A program made the position numbers and the translations under genes. Shown one piece after another: positions 1-8,183 of a stretch of DNA of 64,000 nucleotides (positions within the stretch are counted from its first letter, which is position 1; each line of letters begins with the position of its first letter). Under the pieces are notes generated by a model. The model saw only the letters and a list, made by a program, of their open reading frames with translations, did not search any database and was not told where the DNA came from. Source of the DNA: Sphingopyxis sp. TUF1 (lineage in GTDB: Bacteria; Pseudomonadota; Alphaproteobacteria; Sphingomonadales; Sphingomonadaceae); contig NZ_CP144683.1 in assembly GCF_036687315.1 (NCBI RefSeq), forward strand, positions 310,001 through 374,000, in the 5' to 3' direction.

Positions 1-1081
1 CGAGACTATATTTGCGCATCGCCCCCACGCCGTGCGTAAGCAATATCCAGCCCTCGTCGCATTCGATCGGGCTGCCGCAATTGCCCATCTGAACAAATTC
101 CCATGGGAAGGCGGGACTGAGCAGGGGCTGACCTTCGTCATCCCAGTTGGTCAGGCTTTCCGAGGCGAGCAGGGTGATATTCTTGCCATCCTGCCGCCCG
201 ACCATCAGGAAGCGGCCGTCGATCTTGCGGGGAAAAAGCGCCATCCCCTTGTTGCGCGCGGCGCGGCCCGAGAGGGGTTCGAGGCAAAAGGCAGAAAAAT
301 CGTTCGTGCGAAGCAGTTCGGAGCGGATCGCCCGACCCGAATAGGCTGTGTAGGTTCCCAGATATTCGACGCTGCCGTCGTCATGCGCGAACCGCACCAA
401 CCGCAAATCCTCAAGGCCGTTGCGCTGTGCTTCGGTGACCGGGAACAGCACGCTGTTGGAGATGGGACTGTCGGGCTGGCGATGGACGGTCACCGCGCCG
501 TCGGGTTCGATGTGGTGCCGATCGTCGATCACCGCCGCCATTGCAGGCCCCGACTGCGGCCATAGTCGGAACTCGCCGTCCGAACCGACGATCCCCTCGC
601 GAAAGGCGATCGAGCTGATATGCCCCTCGCCGACCGCGCGCATCGACATGACGAAACGGAACTGCTCGCGGTCAAGGCCGCTCTGGTCCGGGTGCAGGAC
701 AATGCTCGGATTCATGAGAGCCGCCGCGGCGTAGCTATATTCATGACAGAAATAGGCACCGATCAGCCGACGCTTGACCGGCGAAACGCTGTTCTCGTCC
801 AGCTTCAAATCCTCGGCGATCTCGGCGAAGCGTTCATCGAAGATTCGTCCGATTTGCCAGTGCCGCTCCGAGAAGTCCTTCCAGACGAGGTCGAGCTCGA
901 GTTCGGCCTGATCGTCATCGAGCCGCAAGATATCATGGACGAGTTGCCCCGATCGCGAAGGTTCGGAAACATTCGATTGCCATGCGAGGTGGAACGGCCG
1001 CAGCACAACACGCGACGGATCCGCCGTCAGCTTTTCATGAAGGATGCGGAGCGGCGTTTGATCGGGTCGGCAAATGAGCAT
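1..1081 (-). CDS. GH130-family glycosidase/phosphorylase, 3' end cut by the window edge
   Basis: The minus strand is open from an ATG at 1081 to base 1, so at least 360 residues are seen and the C-terminus is missing. The start is fixed by an in-frame TAA four codons upstream. The protein has the GH130 five-bladed propeller signature: an early RVVLRPF, then LIGAYFCHEYSYAAAALMNP followed by SIVLHPDQSG, then MRAVGEGHISSIAFREG, and near the edge an SPIECDEGWILLTHGVG block. GH130 enzymes phosphorolyse or hydrolyse beta-mannosides and related glycans. The HEYS...NPS...HPDQSG form is typical of the long proteobacterial GH130 members found in oligosaccharide loci. The substrate cannot be read from this fragment. 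No glycan genes are adjacent in the window; partners may lie to the left. Confidence 0.85.
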   Translation of the reverse strand, partial: MLICRPDQTPLRILHEKLTADPSRVVLRPFHLAWQSNVSEPSRSGQLVHDILRLDDDQAELELDLVWKDFSERHWQIGRIFDERFAEIAEDLKLDENSVSPVKRRLIGAYFCHEYSYAAAALMNPSIVLHPDQSGLDREQFRFVMSMRAVGEGHISSIAFREGIVGSDGEFRLWPQSGPAMAAVIDDRHHIEPDGAVTVHRQPDSPISNSVLFPVTEAQRNGLEDLRLVRFAHDDGSVEYLGTYTAYSGRAIRSELLRTNDFSAFCLEPLSGRAARNKGMALFPRKIDGRFLMVGRQDGKNITLLASESLTNWDDEGQPLLSPAFPWEFVQMGNCGSPIECDEGWILLTHGVGAMRKYSL

Positions 1082-1192
1082 GGGCGACTGTTATATCCTG
1101 TCTGATCCCCCTGCCCAGAATGTTTTGCAGCGAGCGGATAAGCAAGTCGAAACCGAACGGGGAGACAGAAGAATGCGGCAGGGCCCGCTATT

Positions 1193-1447
1193 TCACGCAG
1201 ATGCAGCGGACGTATGACGGTGTGCAATGTCGCCGTCGCCAGCGCGGACCGTAGGCAGAAGTTTCCAGATATTTGCTCCGGACTTCGTCATTCGAGCGAG
1301 TAACGTCTCGTCCTGCCAGAGCTCTATATGGATGCCCTCTTCCTCGTTCCGCGCGATCTGAAATGCGTGATCGGGACTTTCGGCATGAAAATCTATGCGG
1401 CGCGGATCGCCCGAGTCATTCTGCGTGATGATGTAAAAACGGCGCAT
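1193..1447 (-). CDS. Small hypothetical protein, 84 aa
   Basis: The ATG at 1447 is preceded by a strong GACAGGAGG ribosome-binding site, so this start is preferred over a longer open frame reaching 1558. The product begins MRRFYIITQNDSGD, then has an acidic stretch (HAESPDHAFQIARNEEEG), LWQDETLLARM and GANIWKLLP. It has no signal peptide or membrane segment. It looks like one of the small soluble proteins common in sphingomonads, with a beta-rich core. I do not recognise a named family and assign no function. It is a single gene between the GH130 gene and a Crp/Fnr regulator. Confidence 0.55.
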   Translation of the reverse strand: MRRFYIITQNDSGDPRRIDFHAESPDHAFQIARNEEEGIHIELWQDETLLARMTKSGANIWKLLPTVRAGDGDIAHRHTSAASA

Positions 1448-1706
1448 GACGCCACTCCTCCTGTCGGGAGCAGCGCTACCTGGCTCTCGGCATGTTGATG
1501 ATCGGCTGGCCGTAACAACGGAGGGGCTGCGGATAATGCCGGAACCACGAAAAGCCAATCAGGGGGACCACAGCCTCATGGGCCAATATAGAGGCTTTTT
1601 CGCGAAAAGCACTAACCTAAGTGAGAGAGTCCGCAGAAATGCGAGAAATTCGCCGCGATGCGCTGAATTAATGCGCATCATTCTGAGCAAGCTCCGCGAT
1701 TATCCG

Positions 1707-2429
1707 TTATCGGCCATTTACCGGAAGGCATGAGGTAACACGTACCGGCTCGCGGCCGATTTGTTCGGCCAGCGCCGCCGGGTTGAACAGCCTCACGCGC
1801 CCGGCGTTGAGTTCCAGAATGTCGGCGCGCCGCGCGTCCTGCAGCATCCGATTGACATGGACGGCGGTGAGGCCAAGCGCGTCGCCGATCATTTCCTGGG
1901 TGAGTGGCATTTCGAACCCCGTCTCGGTCGCCAGTCCGTTGCGCGAAAGGCGTTCGTGAAATTCGAGAAAGAGGCTGTAGATGCGTTCGAGCGCGCTCAT
2001 CCGTCCAAGGCGGGTGATATGTTCCAGAAGATAAGCCTCATCGAGCGCGGCGCTGGTCGCATAGATGGTTTCGAGCGCGGCGCTTTGGGGAGCGGGGCAG
2101 ATTTCGATCTCGGTCAGCGTGGTCACGGTCGATACGGCGAGCGGTTCCGGTTGGCGACAAAGACCGATCAGGTCGCCGGGCAGCAGAAAGCTCAGAAACT
2201 GACGGCGACCATCGGCGAAGATGCGCACGCGCGCAGCCCATCCGCTCACGATGAGCCGGGCGCCTGCCACCGGCTTGCCCTCAGCGAGGATATCCCTCCG
2301 TCGGCGAACCCTCTGGCGCTTCGCGAGCGCCGCCTCGATCGCGTCGAACGACCAGGTGTCGAGCGGACCGAGCGACGCAAGACGCCGCAACGCAGGCTCC
2401 GCGCCCGCCGGGGGGAGACGCTTGATCAT
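1707..2429 (-). CDS. Crp/Fnr-family transcriptional regulator (first copy)
   Basis: The 240-residue protein has an N-terminal cyclic-nucleotide-binding-like beta barrel (about 30-130; DILAEGKPVAGARLIVSGWA, FLLPGDLIGL) and a C-terminal winged helix-turn-helix (about 165-220). The recognition region MPLTQEMIGDALGLTAVHVN is followed by RMLQDARRADILEL. The four-cysteine FNR iron-sulphur pattern and the cAMP-binding arginine motif are absent, so the signal sensed is unknown. Its ATG overlaps the TGA of a small upstream reading frame (ATGA at 2426-2429), implying translational coupling. A second Crp/Fnr gene of the same subtype lies at 8184-8963, on the other side of a hybrid histidine kinase. Such regulators are common in sphingomonads and often control energy or stress responses. 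Confidence 0.9.
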   Translation of the reverse strand: MIKRLPPAGAEPALRRLASLGPLDTWSFDAIEAALAKRQRVRRRRDILAEGKPVAGARLIVSGWAARVRIFADGRRQFLSFLLPGDLIGLCRQPEPLAVSTVTTLTEIEICPAPQSAALETIYATSAALDEAYLLEHITRLGRMSALERIYSLFLEFHERLSRNGLATETGFEMPLTQEMIGDALGLTAVHVNRMLQDARRADILELNAGRVRLFNPAALAEQIGREPVRVTSCLPVNGR

Positions 2430-2638
2430 GCCAGCGGTTCTTGCGCGATGGTATCGACAACGACGGCCGCCAATTGACGATAGGCTTCCGCGGCCCGCTC
2501 ATCTTCACCCAGCCGACAGGGCAGCGCTTCCTTGACGAGTTTCATTCCGAAGCCTTCTCGCACCGGGTAAAGCGCGACAGCCGGCACCCCCTGTTCCAGC
2601 CATCTAAGATGAAGCCGCGGCTGGCCTCCATAATCCAT
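2426..2638 (-). pseudogene. HWE-type histidine-kinase C-terminal fragment (about 70 aa), coupled to the Crp/Fnr gene
   Basis: The reading frame ends in an ATGA overlap with the Crp/Fnr start. Its sequence LHLRWLEQGVPAV, then REGFGMKLVKEALPCRLGED, matches the end of HWE/HisKA_2 kinase ATPase domains (LRW.E.GGP.V...GFG..LIE.ALPY.LGA). The similarity seems to run slightly upstream of the ATG at 2638 (TDATLDIRCTINM), yet no dimerisation helix, HWE motif or N box precedes it. The frame stays open to 2803 but there overlaps the histidine-phosphatase gene. It is either the remnant of a kinase whose 5' part was lost, or a small expressed regulator made of the last subdomain. The family match is a visual judgement. 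Confidence 0.45.
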
Positions 2639-2744
2639 GTTAATCGTGCAGCGGATGTCGAGCGTCGCATCGGTTGACCGGTCCGAAAGCCGTCCGATTG
2701 CTTCTCCGACGCAACCCGTTGCCCGATTATTGCGTTGGCGGACT

Positions 2745-3506
2745 ATGACCCCGCGCTGGCCCTCGACGCTGTGGATCGTCCGCCACGGACAAAGCGCCGG
2801 CAATGTCGCGCGCGACGCTGCTGATGCGGCCGGCGATCATCGCATCGCGCTCGACCACCGCGACGTCGACGTCCCGCTTTCCGACCTTGGCAAGGAACAG
2901 GCGCATGCGCTTGGCGAATGGTTTGCCGAAGGACAGGAAGACGGCCGCCCCGAAGTTCTGCTCGCCTCACCCTATATTCGCGCGGTGCAGACCGCCGAAC
3001 TCTTCCGCGCGGCCGGCGGCTGCGATCCGGCGGAGCGGATCTGCATCGACGAGCGCCTGCGCGAGAAGGAATTCGGCATCCTCGATGGCCTGACCCGCTT
3101 TGGCATCGAGGCTTCGCATCCCGAGCAGGCCGAGTTCCGCAAGCTGCTCGGCAAATTCTATCACCGCCCGCCGGGGGGCGAGAGCTGGTGCGACGTGATC
3201 CTCCGCCTCCGCTCGCTCCTCGACACGGTGTCGCTCCATTATGGGGGCCGCCGCGTCATGATCATCGCCCATCAGGTCGTCGTGCTGTGCCTGCGCACGA
3301 TCATCGAGAATCTCGGCGAAGCGGAGATATTGGCGATCGATCGAGAAGGCGATGTCGCCAATTGCGCGATCACCGAATATCGATTCGATCCCGACGCGGG
3401 CCGCGACGGCAGCCTCGTCCTTGCGCGTTACAATGTCACTGCGCCGATGAAAGATGACGTCCCGGTTACCCGCGAGCCCGATGCGATGGTGGCCGCGCGT
3501 GGCTGA
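2745..3506 (+). CDS. Histidine phosphatase (phosphoglycerate-mutase superfamily) protein
   Basis: The chosen ATG at 2745 opens MTPRWPSTLWIVRHGQSAGN. The open frame continues to 2637, but the extra residues are not conserved-looking and overlap the opposite small frame. The RHG catalytic motif (phospho-accepting His) is at about residues 13-15, with later arginine SPYIRAVQTAE, the acidic RLREKEFGILDG segment, and the second histidine in MIIAHQVVVLC. About 253 residues is usual for the superfamily. This branch includes phosphoserine/sugar phosphatases and phosphoglycerate mutases, and the substrate cannot be told. Its stop overlaps the GTG start of the NAD(P)H-hydrate dehydratase gene by eight bases, so the two are one operon. 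Confidence 0.85.
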   Translation: MTPRWPSTLWIVRHGQSAGNVARDAADAAGDHRIALDHRDVDVPLSDLGKEQAHALGEWFAEGQEDGRPEVLLASPYIRAVQTAELFRAAGGCDPAERICIDERLREKEFGILDGLTRFGIEASHPEQAEFRKLLGKFYHRPPGGESWCDVILRLRSLLDTVSLHYGGRRVMIIAHQVVVLCLRTIIENLGEAEILAIDREGDVANCAITEYRFDPDAGRDGSLVLARYNVTAPMKDDVPVTREPDAMVAARG

Positions 3507-4380
3507 GCCGGTCTCGCTCGACACCGCCTGGCTCAAGGCGAACCCGCTTCCCGATCATCATGACAAAGTCGACAAGAATGGCCGCGGCCGCGTGCTGGTG
3601 ATCGGCGGCTGCCGGCGCGTTCCCGGCGGGATGCTGCTGACCGCCGAAGCCGCGTTCCGCGCCGGCGCCGGCAAGGTGACGATCGCGACGATTGCGTCGG
3701 CCGCGATCCCGGTCGGGATCGCCTTCCCGGCGTGCGCCGTGCTTGCGCTCCCCGAAACGCCCGGCGGTGAGATTTCACCCGAAAGCGCCGACCTCATTCT
3801 GGACGAGATGGCCAACCATGATGCCATCGTGTTCGGTCCGGCGATGATCGACGAGGCGATCGTCCGGAAAATCCTCGACGTCCTGCTTTCCAAAATGCCC
3901 GAGGACATGTTCCTGCTGCTCGACGCTTTTGCGCTTCGCGCGGCGGCCGACCATGTCGGCGCCATCCGGGCGCGGCGCGACCATGTCGTGCTCACACCGC
4001 ATGAAGGTGAGCTGGCCGCACTGCTGGGTATCGAGCGCGACGAGGTGTCCGGCGACCCCCTATCTGCACTCGCGACCGCGACCGAACGCTTCGACTGCAC
4101 CGTCATGGTCAAGGGCGCGACGAGTCACCTGATGGCGGACGGCATCTGCCTGAGCTACGCGGGCGGCGGGCTCGGTCTCGCAGTAAGCGGTTCGGGCGAC
4201 ATCCTCGCGGGGCTGATCGCCTCGCTCGGCGCCCAGGGTTTGCCGCCGCTCCAGGCCGCCGCCTGGGGCATCTGGCTGCACGGCGAAGCAGGTCGCCGGC
4301 TGGGCGAGGCGATGGGACCGATCGGCTATCTCGCGCGCGAGCTGTCGCCGCTCGTGCCGGGCCTCATGCGCGGCGTTTAG
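3499..4380 (+). CDS. nnrD: ADP/ATP-dependent (S)-NAD(P)H-hydrate dehydratase
   Basis: This is the YjeF C-terminal (carbohydrate-kinase-like) domain as a stand-alone protein of about 293 residues. It dehydrates damaged NAD(P)H hydrates at nucleotide expense. Visible motifs are GRVLVIGGCRRVPGGMLLTA near the N-terminus, VVLTPHEGELAALLG in the middle, a KGATSHL strand and the ATP/catalytic loop SGSGDILAGLIASLGAQG. The GTG at 3499 overlaps the upstream stop and gives a normal N-terminus; an ATG at 3454 would add 15 residues and a 53-base overlap. The epimerase NnrE domain is not fused and is not in the window. The gene runs 17 bases into the oppositely oriented KTSC gene. Confidence 0.9.
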   Translation: MAEPVSLDTAWLKANPLPDHHDKVDKNGRGRVLVIGGCRRVPGGMLLTAEAAFRAGAGKVTIATIASAAIPVGIAFPACAVLALPETPGGEISPESADLILDEMANHDAIVFGPAMIDEAIVRKILDVLLSKMPEDMFLLLDAFALRAAADHVGAIRARRDHVVLTPHEGELAALLGIERDEVSGDPLSALATATERFDCTVMVKGATSHLMADGICLSYAGGGLGLAVSGSGDILAGLIASLGAQGLPPLQAAAWGIWLHGEAGRRLGEAMGPIGYLARELSPLVPGLMRGV

Positions 4381-4612
4381 GTCCGAAGCGGCGCTGGTCG
4401 GGATCGCGCTCAAAGCGAAAACGACCTTTGATATGCGCATTGAAAAACTGTCCGGCGGAGTCCGCCGCGCACAGCCCCTCGAACAGGCTTAGCGGCACGT
4501 CGAAATAGAAATAACAGCCGCTATCGACGAAGCGAAGGCAAAGAAGCCTGGCCTCTTCGTCGAAGCCGGCGCGGTCGATCGTCGACGAATTTTCGAAACG
4601 GCAAATGCGCAT
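4364..4612 (-). CDS. KTSC-domain small protein, 82 aa
   Basis: Starting at the ATG at 4612, the protein reads MRICRFENSSTIDRAGFDEE, then LCLRFVDSGCYFYFDVPLSL and SAGQFFNAHIKGRFRFER. These are the KTSC hallmarks: an SS.I...G/YD lead, a hydrophobic strand with an aromatic YFYFDVP turn, and S.G.(F/Y)FN..I+. The domain is found alone or fused to RNA-related proteins such as lysyl-tRNA synthetase, and its role is unsettled. The gene lies 35 bases downstream of the DUF72 gene on the same strand, and its 3' end overlaps the convergent nnrD by 17 bases. The longer open frame to 4849 merely reads through the DUF72 gene. Confidence 0.75.
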   Translation of the reverse strand: MRICRFENSSTIDRAGFDEEARLLCLRFVDSGCYFYFDVPLSLFEGLCAADSAGQFFNAHIKGRFRFERDPDQRRFGPKRRA

Positions 4613-4647
4613 GTCCGGCAAGCGCAGCTCGCAGCGCGAAGTTCCCG

Positions 4648-5370
4648 CTATCGTTTCGCTAGCCGATCTTCGAGGTCGAGCGCATTGCCGAGCGCCGCAG
4701 ACGACGCCGTATTGTCGAAGATGCACCAGCTCGCGTCGGCCGGGCCACTTGCGAGATGCGCGGCATATCGATCGAGCGCTTCGGCGCTGTAGCGCGAGCG
4801 ATATATCTGCGGCGAGCCGTGCAGGCGCCAGTATTCCAGCCCCTGCCATCCCCCGGGAAGGCCGGCCGCGGAAACAGGGGATGGATCGGCCGCAACGCGG
4901 GCAATCTTCTTGCGAGCGAGCAGTTTGTCGGCCGCCGGTTCGAACCAGCTCCGATGTCTGGGCTCGCAGGCGATGCTCGCGGGCGTCGCAGCGCCAAGCG
5001 CATCGAAAAAGGACTCCGCCGTATCGGCGTCGTAGACAAGCGTCGGCGGCAGCTGAACGAGAAACACGGCCAGTTTTTCGCCAAGGCCAGCGGTTTCGTC
5101 GATGAGCCTGGCGATCGGTTCGCGGCAGTCCCGAAGCCTGCGTTCATGCGTGATCGAACGGGGAATCTTGACAGAAAAACGGAAATCGGCCGGCACGAGT
5201 TCGGCCCAGCGAGCCCATGTCGATGGCCGGTGCGAACGATAAAAGGAAGAATTGACCTCGGCACAGGAAAGGCGCGCCGCATAGCGTTCGATCCCCATGC
5301 CATCGTGCGGGAAATCACCCGCGTAGCGGGAGGCAATGCTCCATCCCGCCGTTCCGATCCTGATCCGCAT
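4648..5370 (-). CDS. DUF72 (YecE-like) TIM-barrel protein
   Basis: The protein starts MRIRIGTAGWSI from the ATG at 5370, the standard DUF72 opening (IGTSGW). Other hallmarks are YAARLSCAEVNSSFYRSHRP, FRFSVKIPRSITHERRL, LVQLPP, ACEPRHRSWF and EYWRLHGSPQIYRSRYS. The length of 240 residues is normal. The fold is a TIM barrel, and no activity is firmly established. Upstream ATGs at 5406 and 5418 are possible starts, the former behind AGGGGG, but the conserved sequence begins at 5370. It is probably cotranscribed with the KTSC gene and is divergent from the hybrid histidine kinase across about 175 bases. Confidence 0.85.
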   Translation of the reverse strand: MRIRIGTAGWSIASRYAGDFPHDGMGIERYAARLSCAEVNSSFYRSHRPSTWARWAELVPADFRFSVKIPRSITHERRLRDCREPIARLIDETAGLGEKLAVFLVQLPPTLVYDADTAESFFDALGAATPASIACEPRHRSWFEPAADKLLARKKIARVAADPSPVSAAGLPGGWQGLEYWRLHGSPQIYRSRYSAEALDRYAAHLASGPADASWCIFDNTASSAALGNALDLEDRLAKR

Positions 5371-5546
5371 GGGCCATAAACGCTTGAGGCATGGCGTCGG
5401 TGCCATGCGCCCCCTCATTACCTTTAGCGGCAGTAAAAAGCTGATCCATGTTGGTTAAAGGCTGACGAACGACAGGGCATAGTGCTGTCTTGCGGAACCC
5501 GATTACGCCAGTGACGTTTTGATTCGGTTCGAACCGAGGGGGCTGG

Positions 5547-8153
5547 ATGCTGCGCGTAATACGAAAGACTGCGAGCGATACCGCATTCCTCGAGAACGGC
5601 GGCGAGATGGGCCGCCTGATTGCCGACCATAACTGGTCCGCGACGCCGATCGGCGCGATTGTCGATTGGCCACAAAGCCTGCGCGCTATCGTCGCTTTCA
5701 TGATTCATTCCCCTGTCCCTCTCGTCCTTTTGTGGGGCGAGGAAGGGACGATGCTCTACAATGACGGCTATTCCGCCTTCGCCGCGCACAACCACCCTCG
5801 CCTGCTCGGATCGCCGGTGCGCCTTGGCTGGCCGGAGGTCGCCGATTTCAACGACAATGTGATGAAGGTCGGCCTCGCCGGCGGGACGCTGGCGTACAAG
5901 AATCATGTCCTTCGGCTCAATCGAACCGGCCGCTTCGAGGATGTGTGGCTCGACCTCGATTATTCGCCCGTCTATGACGATCATGGCGTCCCCGCGGGCG
6001 TGCTCGCGATCGTCATCGAGACGACGGAGGCGGTCAAGGCAACCAACGCGCTGCGCGCGAGCGAGGCGCGCCTGCGGTTCCTTGACGAGCTCGGCCGCGC
6101 GACAGCCGCCAGTCCCGACGCCGACGAAATTCTTCGCGTCACCACGCGCATGGTCGGCGAAGAATTGGGCGTTTCAATCTGTGCCTATGCCGGAATGGAC
6201 GCCGATCAGGACGGCTTCACCATTCGGGGCGACTGGTTCGTGCCGGGCTCGCAATCGATCGTCGGCCATTATCGGCTCTCGGACTTCGGCGAGCTTGCCG
6301 TGACCAATTTGCGCGCCGGGCGGCCGCTCGTGATCAACGACAACCGCACCGAAATCCCGGCGGGGGCCGCGGCGACCTTCCGGGCGATGGGGATTGCGGC
6401 GACCATTTGCATGCCGCTTGTCAAGGACGGCCGCCTCACCGCGCTGATGGCGATCCACCATCGCGAGCCGCACCGCTGGACAAGCGAGGAACTGGCGACG
6501 ATCCGTGAAGTCACCGACCGGAGTTGGGCGCACATCGAACGCGTCGGCATCGACGCCGAACTTCGCGCGACGGCCGAGCGGCTACGCGAGCTCAATGAAA
6601 CGCTCGAGCATCGCGTCGAAGAACGCTCGGCAGCGCTCGAACGCAGCCAGACCCAGTTCCGCCTGCTCGTCCAGGGTGTGACCGATTATGCGATCTACAT
6701 GCTCGACGACGTCGGCCGCGTCACCAGCTGGAACGCCGGCGCCGAGCGTATCAAGGGTTATACCCCCGACGAGATTATCGGCCATCATTTCTCCTCCTTT
6801 TACGAGGAACAGGATCGCGCGGCGGGCGAGCCGCAGCGGGCGCTTGAAACGGCGCGGCGGGAGGGACGCTTCGCCGCCGAGGGCTGGCGCGTTCGCAAGG
6901 ATGGCACGCGCTTTCGTGCAAGCGTGGTGATCGACGCCATCCATGACGACGCCGGCAACCCCATCGGCTTTGCGAAGATTACGCGCGACGTTACCGAACG
7001 CGACGAAGCGCTGCAGGAACTTGAAATCGCGCGCGAAGCGCTGTTTCAGTCGCAAAAGATGGAAGCGATCGGCCAGCTGACCGGCGGCGTTGCGCACGAC
7101 TTCAACAACCTGCTCGCGGCAATTCACGGCAGCCTCGAACTGCTGCGCAAGCGCACCGGCGCCGATCCGCAGGCGCAGCGGCTGCTCGACAACAGCCTGA
7201 AGGCCGCGGAAAGGGGTGCAGCGCTCACGCAGCGCATGCTGGCCTTCGCGCGCCGGCAGGAACTGACGACCGAACATGTCGCAATCGAACCGCTGGTTTC
7301 CGGCGTCATGGATCTGATCCAGCGCTCGCTTGGGCCAAGCTTCAATATCGCGACACGCTTTCCACCCGACCTTCCTGCGGTCGCAGCCGATATCCACCAA
7401 CTCGAAATGGCGCTGCTCAATCTCGCGGTCAACGCCCGCGATGCGATGCCCGGCGGCGGGACGATCATGATCGAGGCCGAAGCCCATAACATCGCGCCGG
7501 GCGAGGGTCCCGAACTGCAGCCCGGTTCCTATGTACGGTTGTCGGTCACCGATCGGGGCAGCGGAATGGACGCGGAAACGCTCGGCCGTGCGGCCGATCC
7601 CTTTTTCACGACGAAAGGCGTGGGTAAGGGAACCGGCCTTGGCCTGTCGATGGTTCATGGCTTCACGCGCCAACTCGGCGGAGCGCTTCAGCTCGAAAGC
7701 GCGCCTGGCGAGGGAACGCGGGCGCATATATGGTTGCCGGTCAGCGCCGCCGCCTCCACCGTTGCTGCGGCCGAGGCAGATGCCGCGCCGGCCGATCTGG
7801 CGCGGCGACGCCGCATCCTGATCGTCGATGACGATGCAATCATCCTGATGAACACCGCGGCGCTGCTCGAAGACCTGGGCCATGACGTCATCGAAGCCGG
7901 ATCGGGCGAGGAGGCCCTGAAACGTCTTGCCGACAATCCGGATGTCGACCTGGTCATCACCGACCAGGCGATGCCGGGCATGACCGGCAGCCAATTGATC
8001 GCCGCGATGCGCGCCGAACGCCCCGCACTGCCCATCATCCTCGCAACCGGCTATGGCGAGACGCCGGGCGAGGCCGGCCCTGCGGTGCAGCGGCTTGGCA
8101 AGCCGTTCGGACAGCAGGACCTTCAGCGCGCGGTCGCGGCGGCGGGGGGCTGA
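5547..8153 (+). CDS. Hybrid sensor histidine kinase (PAS-GAF-PAS-HisKA-HATPase-REC)
   Basis: The 868-residue soluble kinase has no membrane segment. An N-terminal PAS-like region (about 20-165; MGRLIADHNWSATPIGA) is followed by a GAF domain (about 180-335), a short coiled coil (340-370), a second PAS (about 372-490; YAIYMLDDVGRVTSWNAGAE), the HisKA segment with phospho-accepting His517 (GGVAHDFNNLL), an ATPase domain (about 610-735; NLAVNARDAMPGGG, GKGTGLGLSMVHG) and a C-terminal receiver with phospho-acceptor Asp806 (VDLVITDQAMPGMTG). The ATG at 5547 follows GAGGGGG. Such cytoplasmic kinases usually act through phosphorelay; no cognate HPt or regulator gene is adjacent. It sits between two Crp/Fnr regulator genes. 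Confidence 0.93.
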   Translation: MLRVIRKTASDTAFLENGGEMGRLIADHNWSATPIGAIVDWPQSLRAIVAFMIHSPVPLVLLWGEEGTMLYNDGYSAFAAHNHPRLLGSPVRLGWPEVADFNDNVMKVGLAGGTLAYKNHVLRLNRTGRFEDVWLDLDYSPVYDDHGVPAGVLAIVIETTEAVKATNALRASEARLRFLDELGRATAASPDADEILRVTTRMVGEELGVSICAYAGMDADQDGFTIRGDWFVPGSQSIVGHYRLSDFGELAVTNLRAGRPLVINDNRTEIPAGAAATFRAMGIAATICMPLVKDGRLTALMAIHHREPHRWTSEELATIREVTDRSWAHIERVGIDAELRATAERLRELNETLEHRVEERSAALERSQTQFRLLVQGVTDYAIYMLDDVGRVTSWNAGAERIKGYTPDEIIGHHFSSFYEEQDRAAGEPQRALETARREGRFAAEGWRVRKDGTRFRASVVIDAIHDDAGNPIGFAKITRDVTERDEALQELEIAREALFQSQKMEAIGQLTGGVAHDFNNLLAAIHGSLELLRKRTGADPQAQRLLDNSLKAAERGAALTQRMLAFARRQELTTEHVAIEPLVSGVMDLIQRSLGPSFNIATRFPPDLPAVAADIHQLEMALLNLAVNARDAMPGGGTIMIEAEAHNIAPGEGPELQPGSYVRLSVTDRGSGMDAETLGRAADPFFTTKGVGKGTGLGLSMVHGFTRQLGGALQLESAPGEGTRAHIWLPVSAAASTVAAAEADAAPADLARRRRILIVDDDAIILMNTAALLEDLGHDVIEAGSGEEALKRLADNPDVDLVITDQAMPGMTGSQLIAAMRAERPALPIILATGYGETPGEAGPAVQRLGKPFGQQDLQRAVAAAGG

Positions 8154-8183
8154 TGCGCCGACCGAAGGCGCAAAATGGAGCTA

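Noticed and set aside
1594..1610. GCTTTT-TCGCG-AAAAGC repeat in the gap before the first Crp/Fnr gene
   Set aside because: Short and isolated; it may be chance, and no gene boundary makes it a clear terminator or operator.
6582..7994. Minus-strand open frame of 470 codons inside the hybrid kinase gene
   Set aside because: It is antisense to a clear multi-domain kinase, has no recognisable motif and an Arg/His-rich composition typical of shadow frames in GC-rich DNA.
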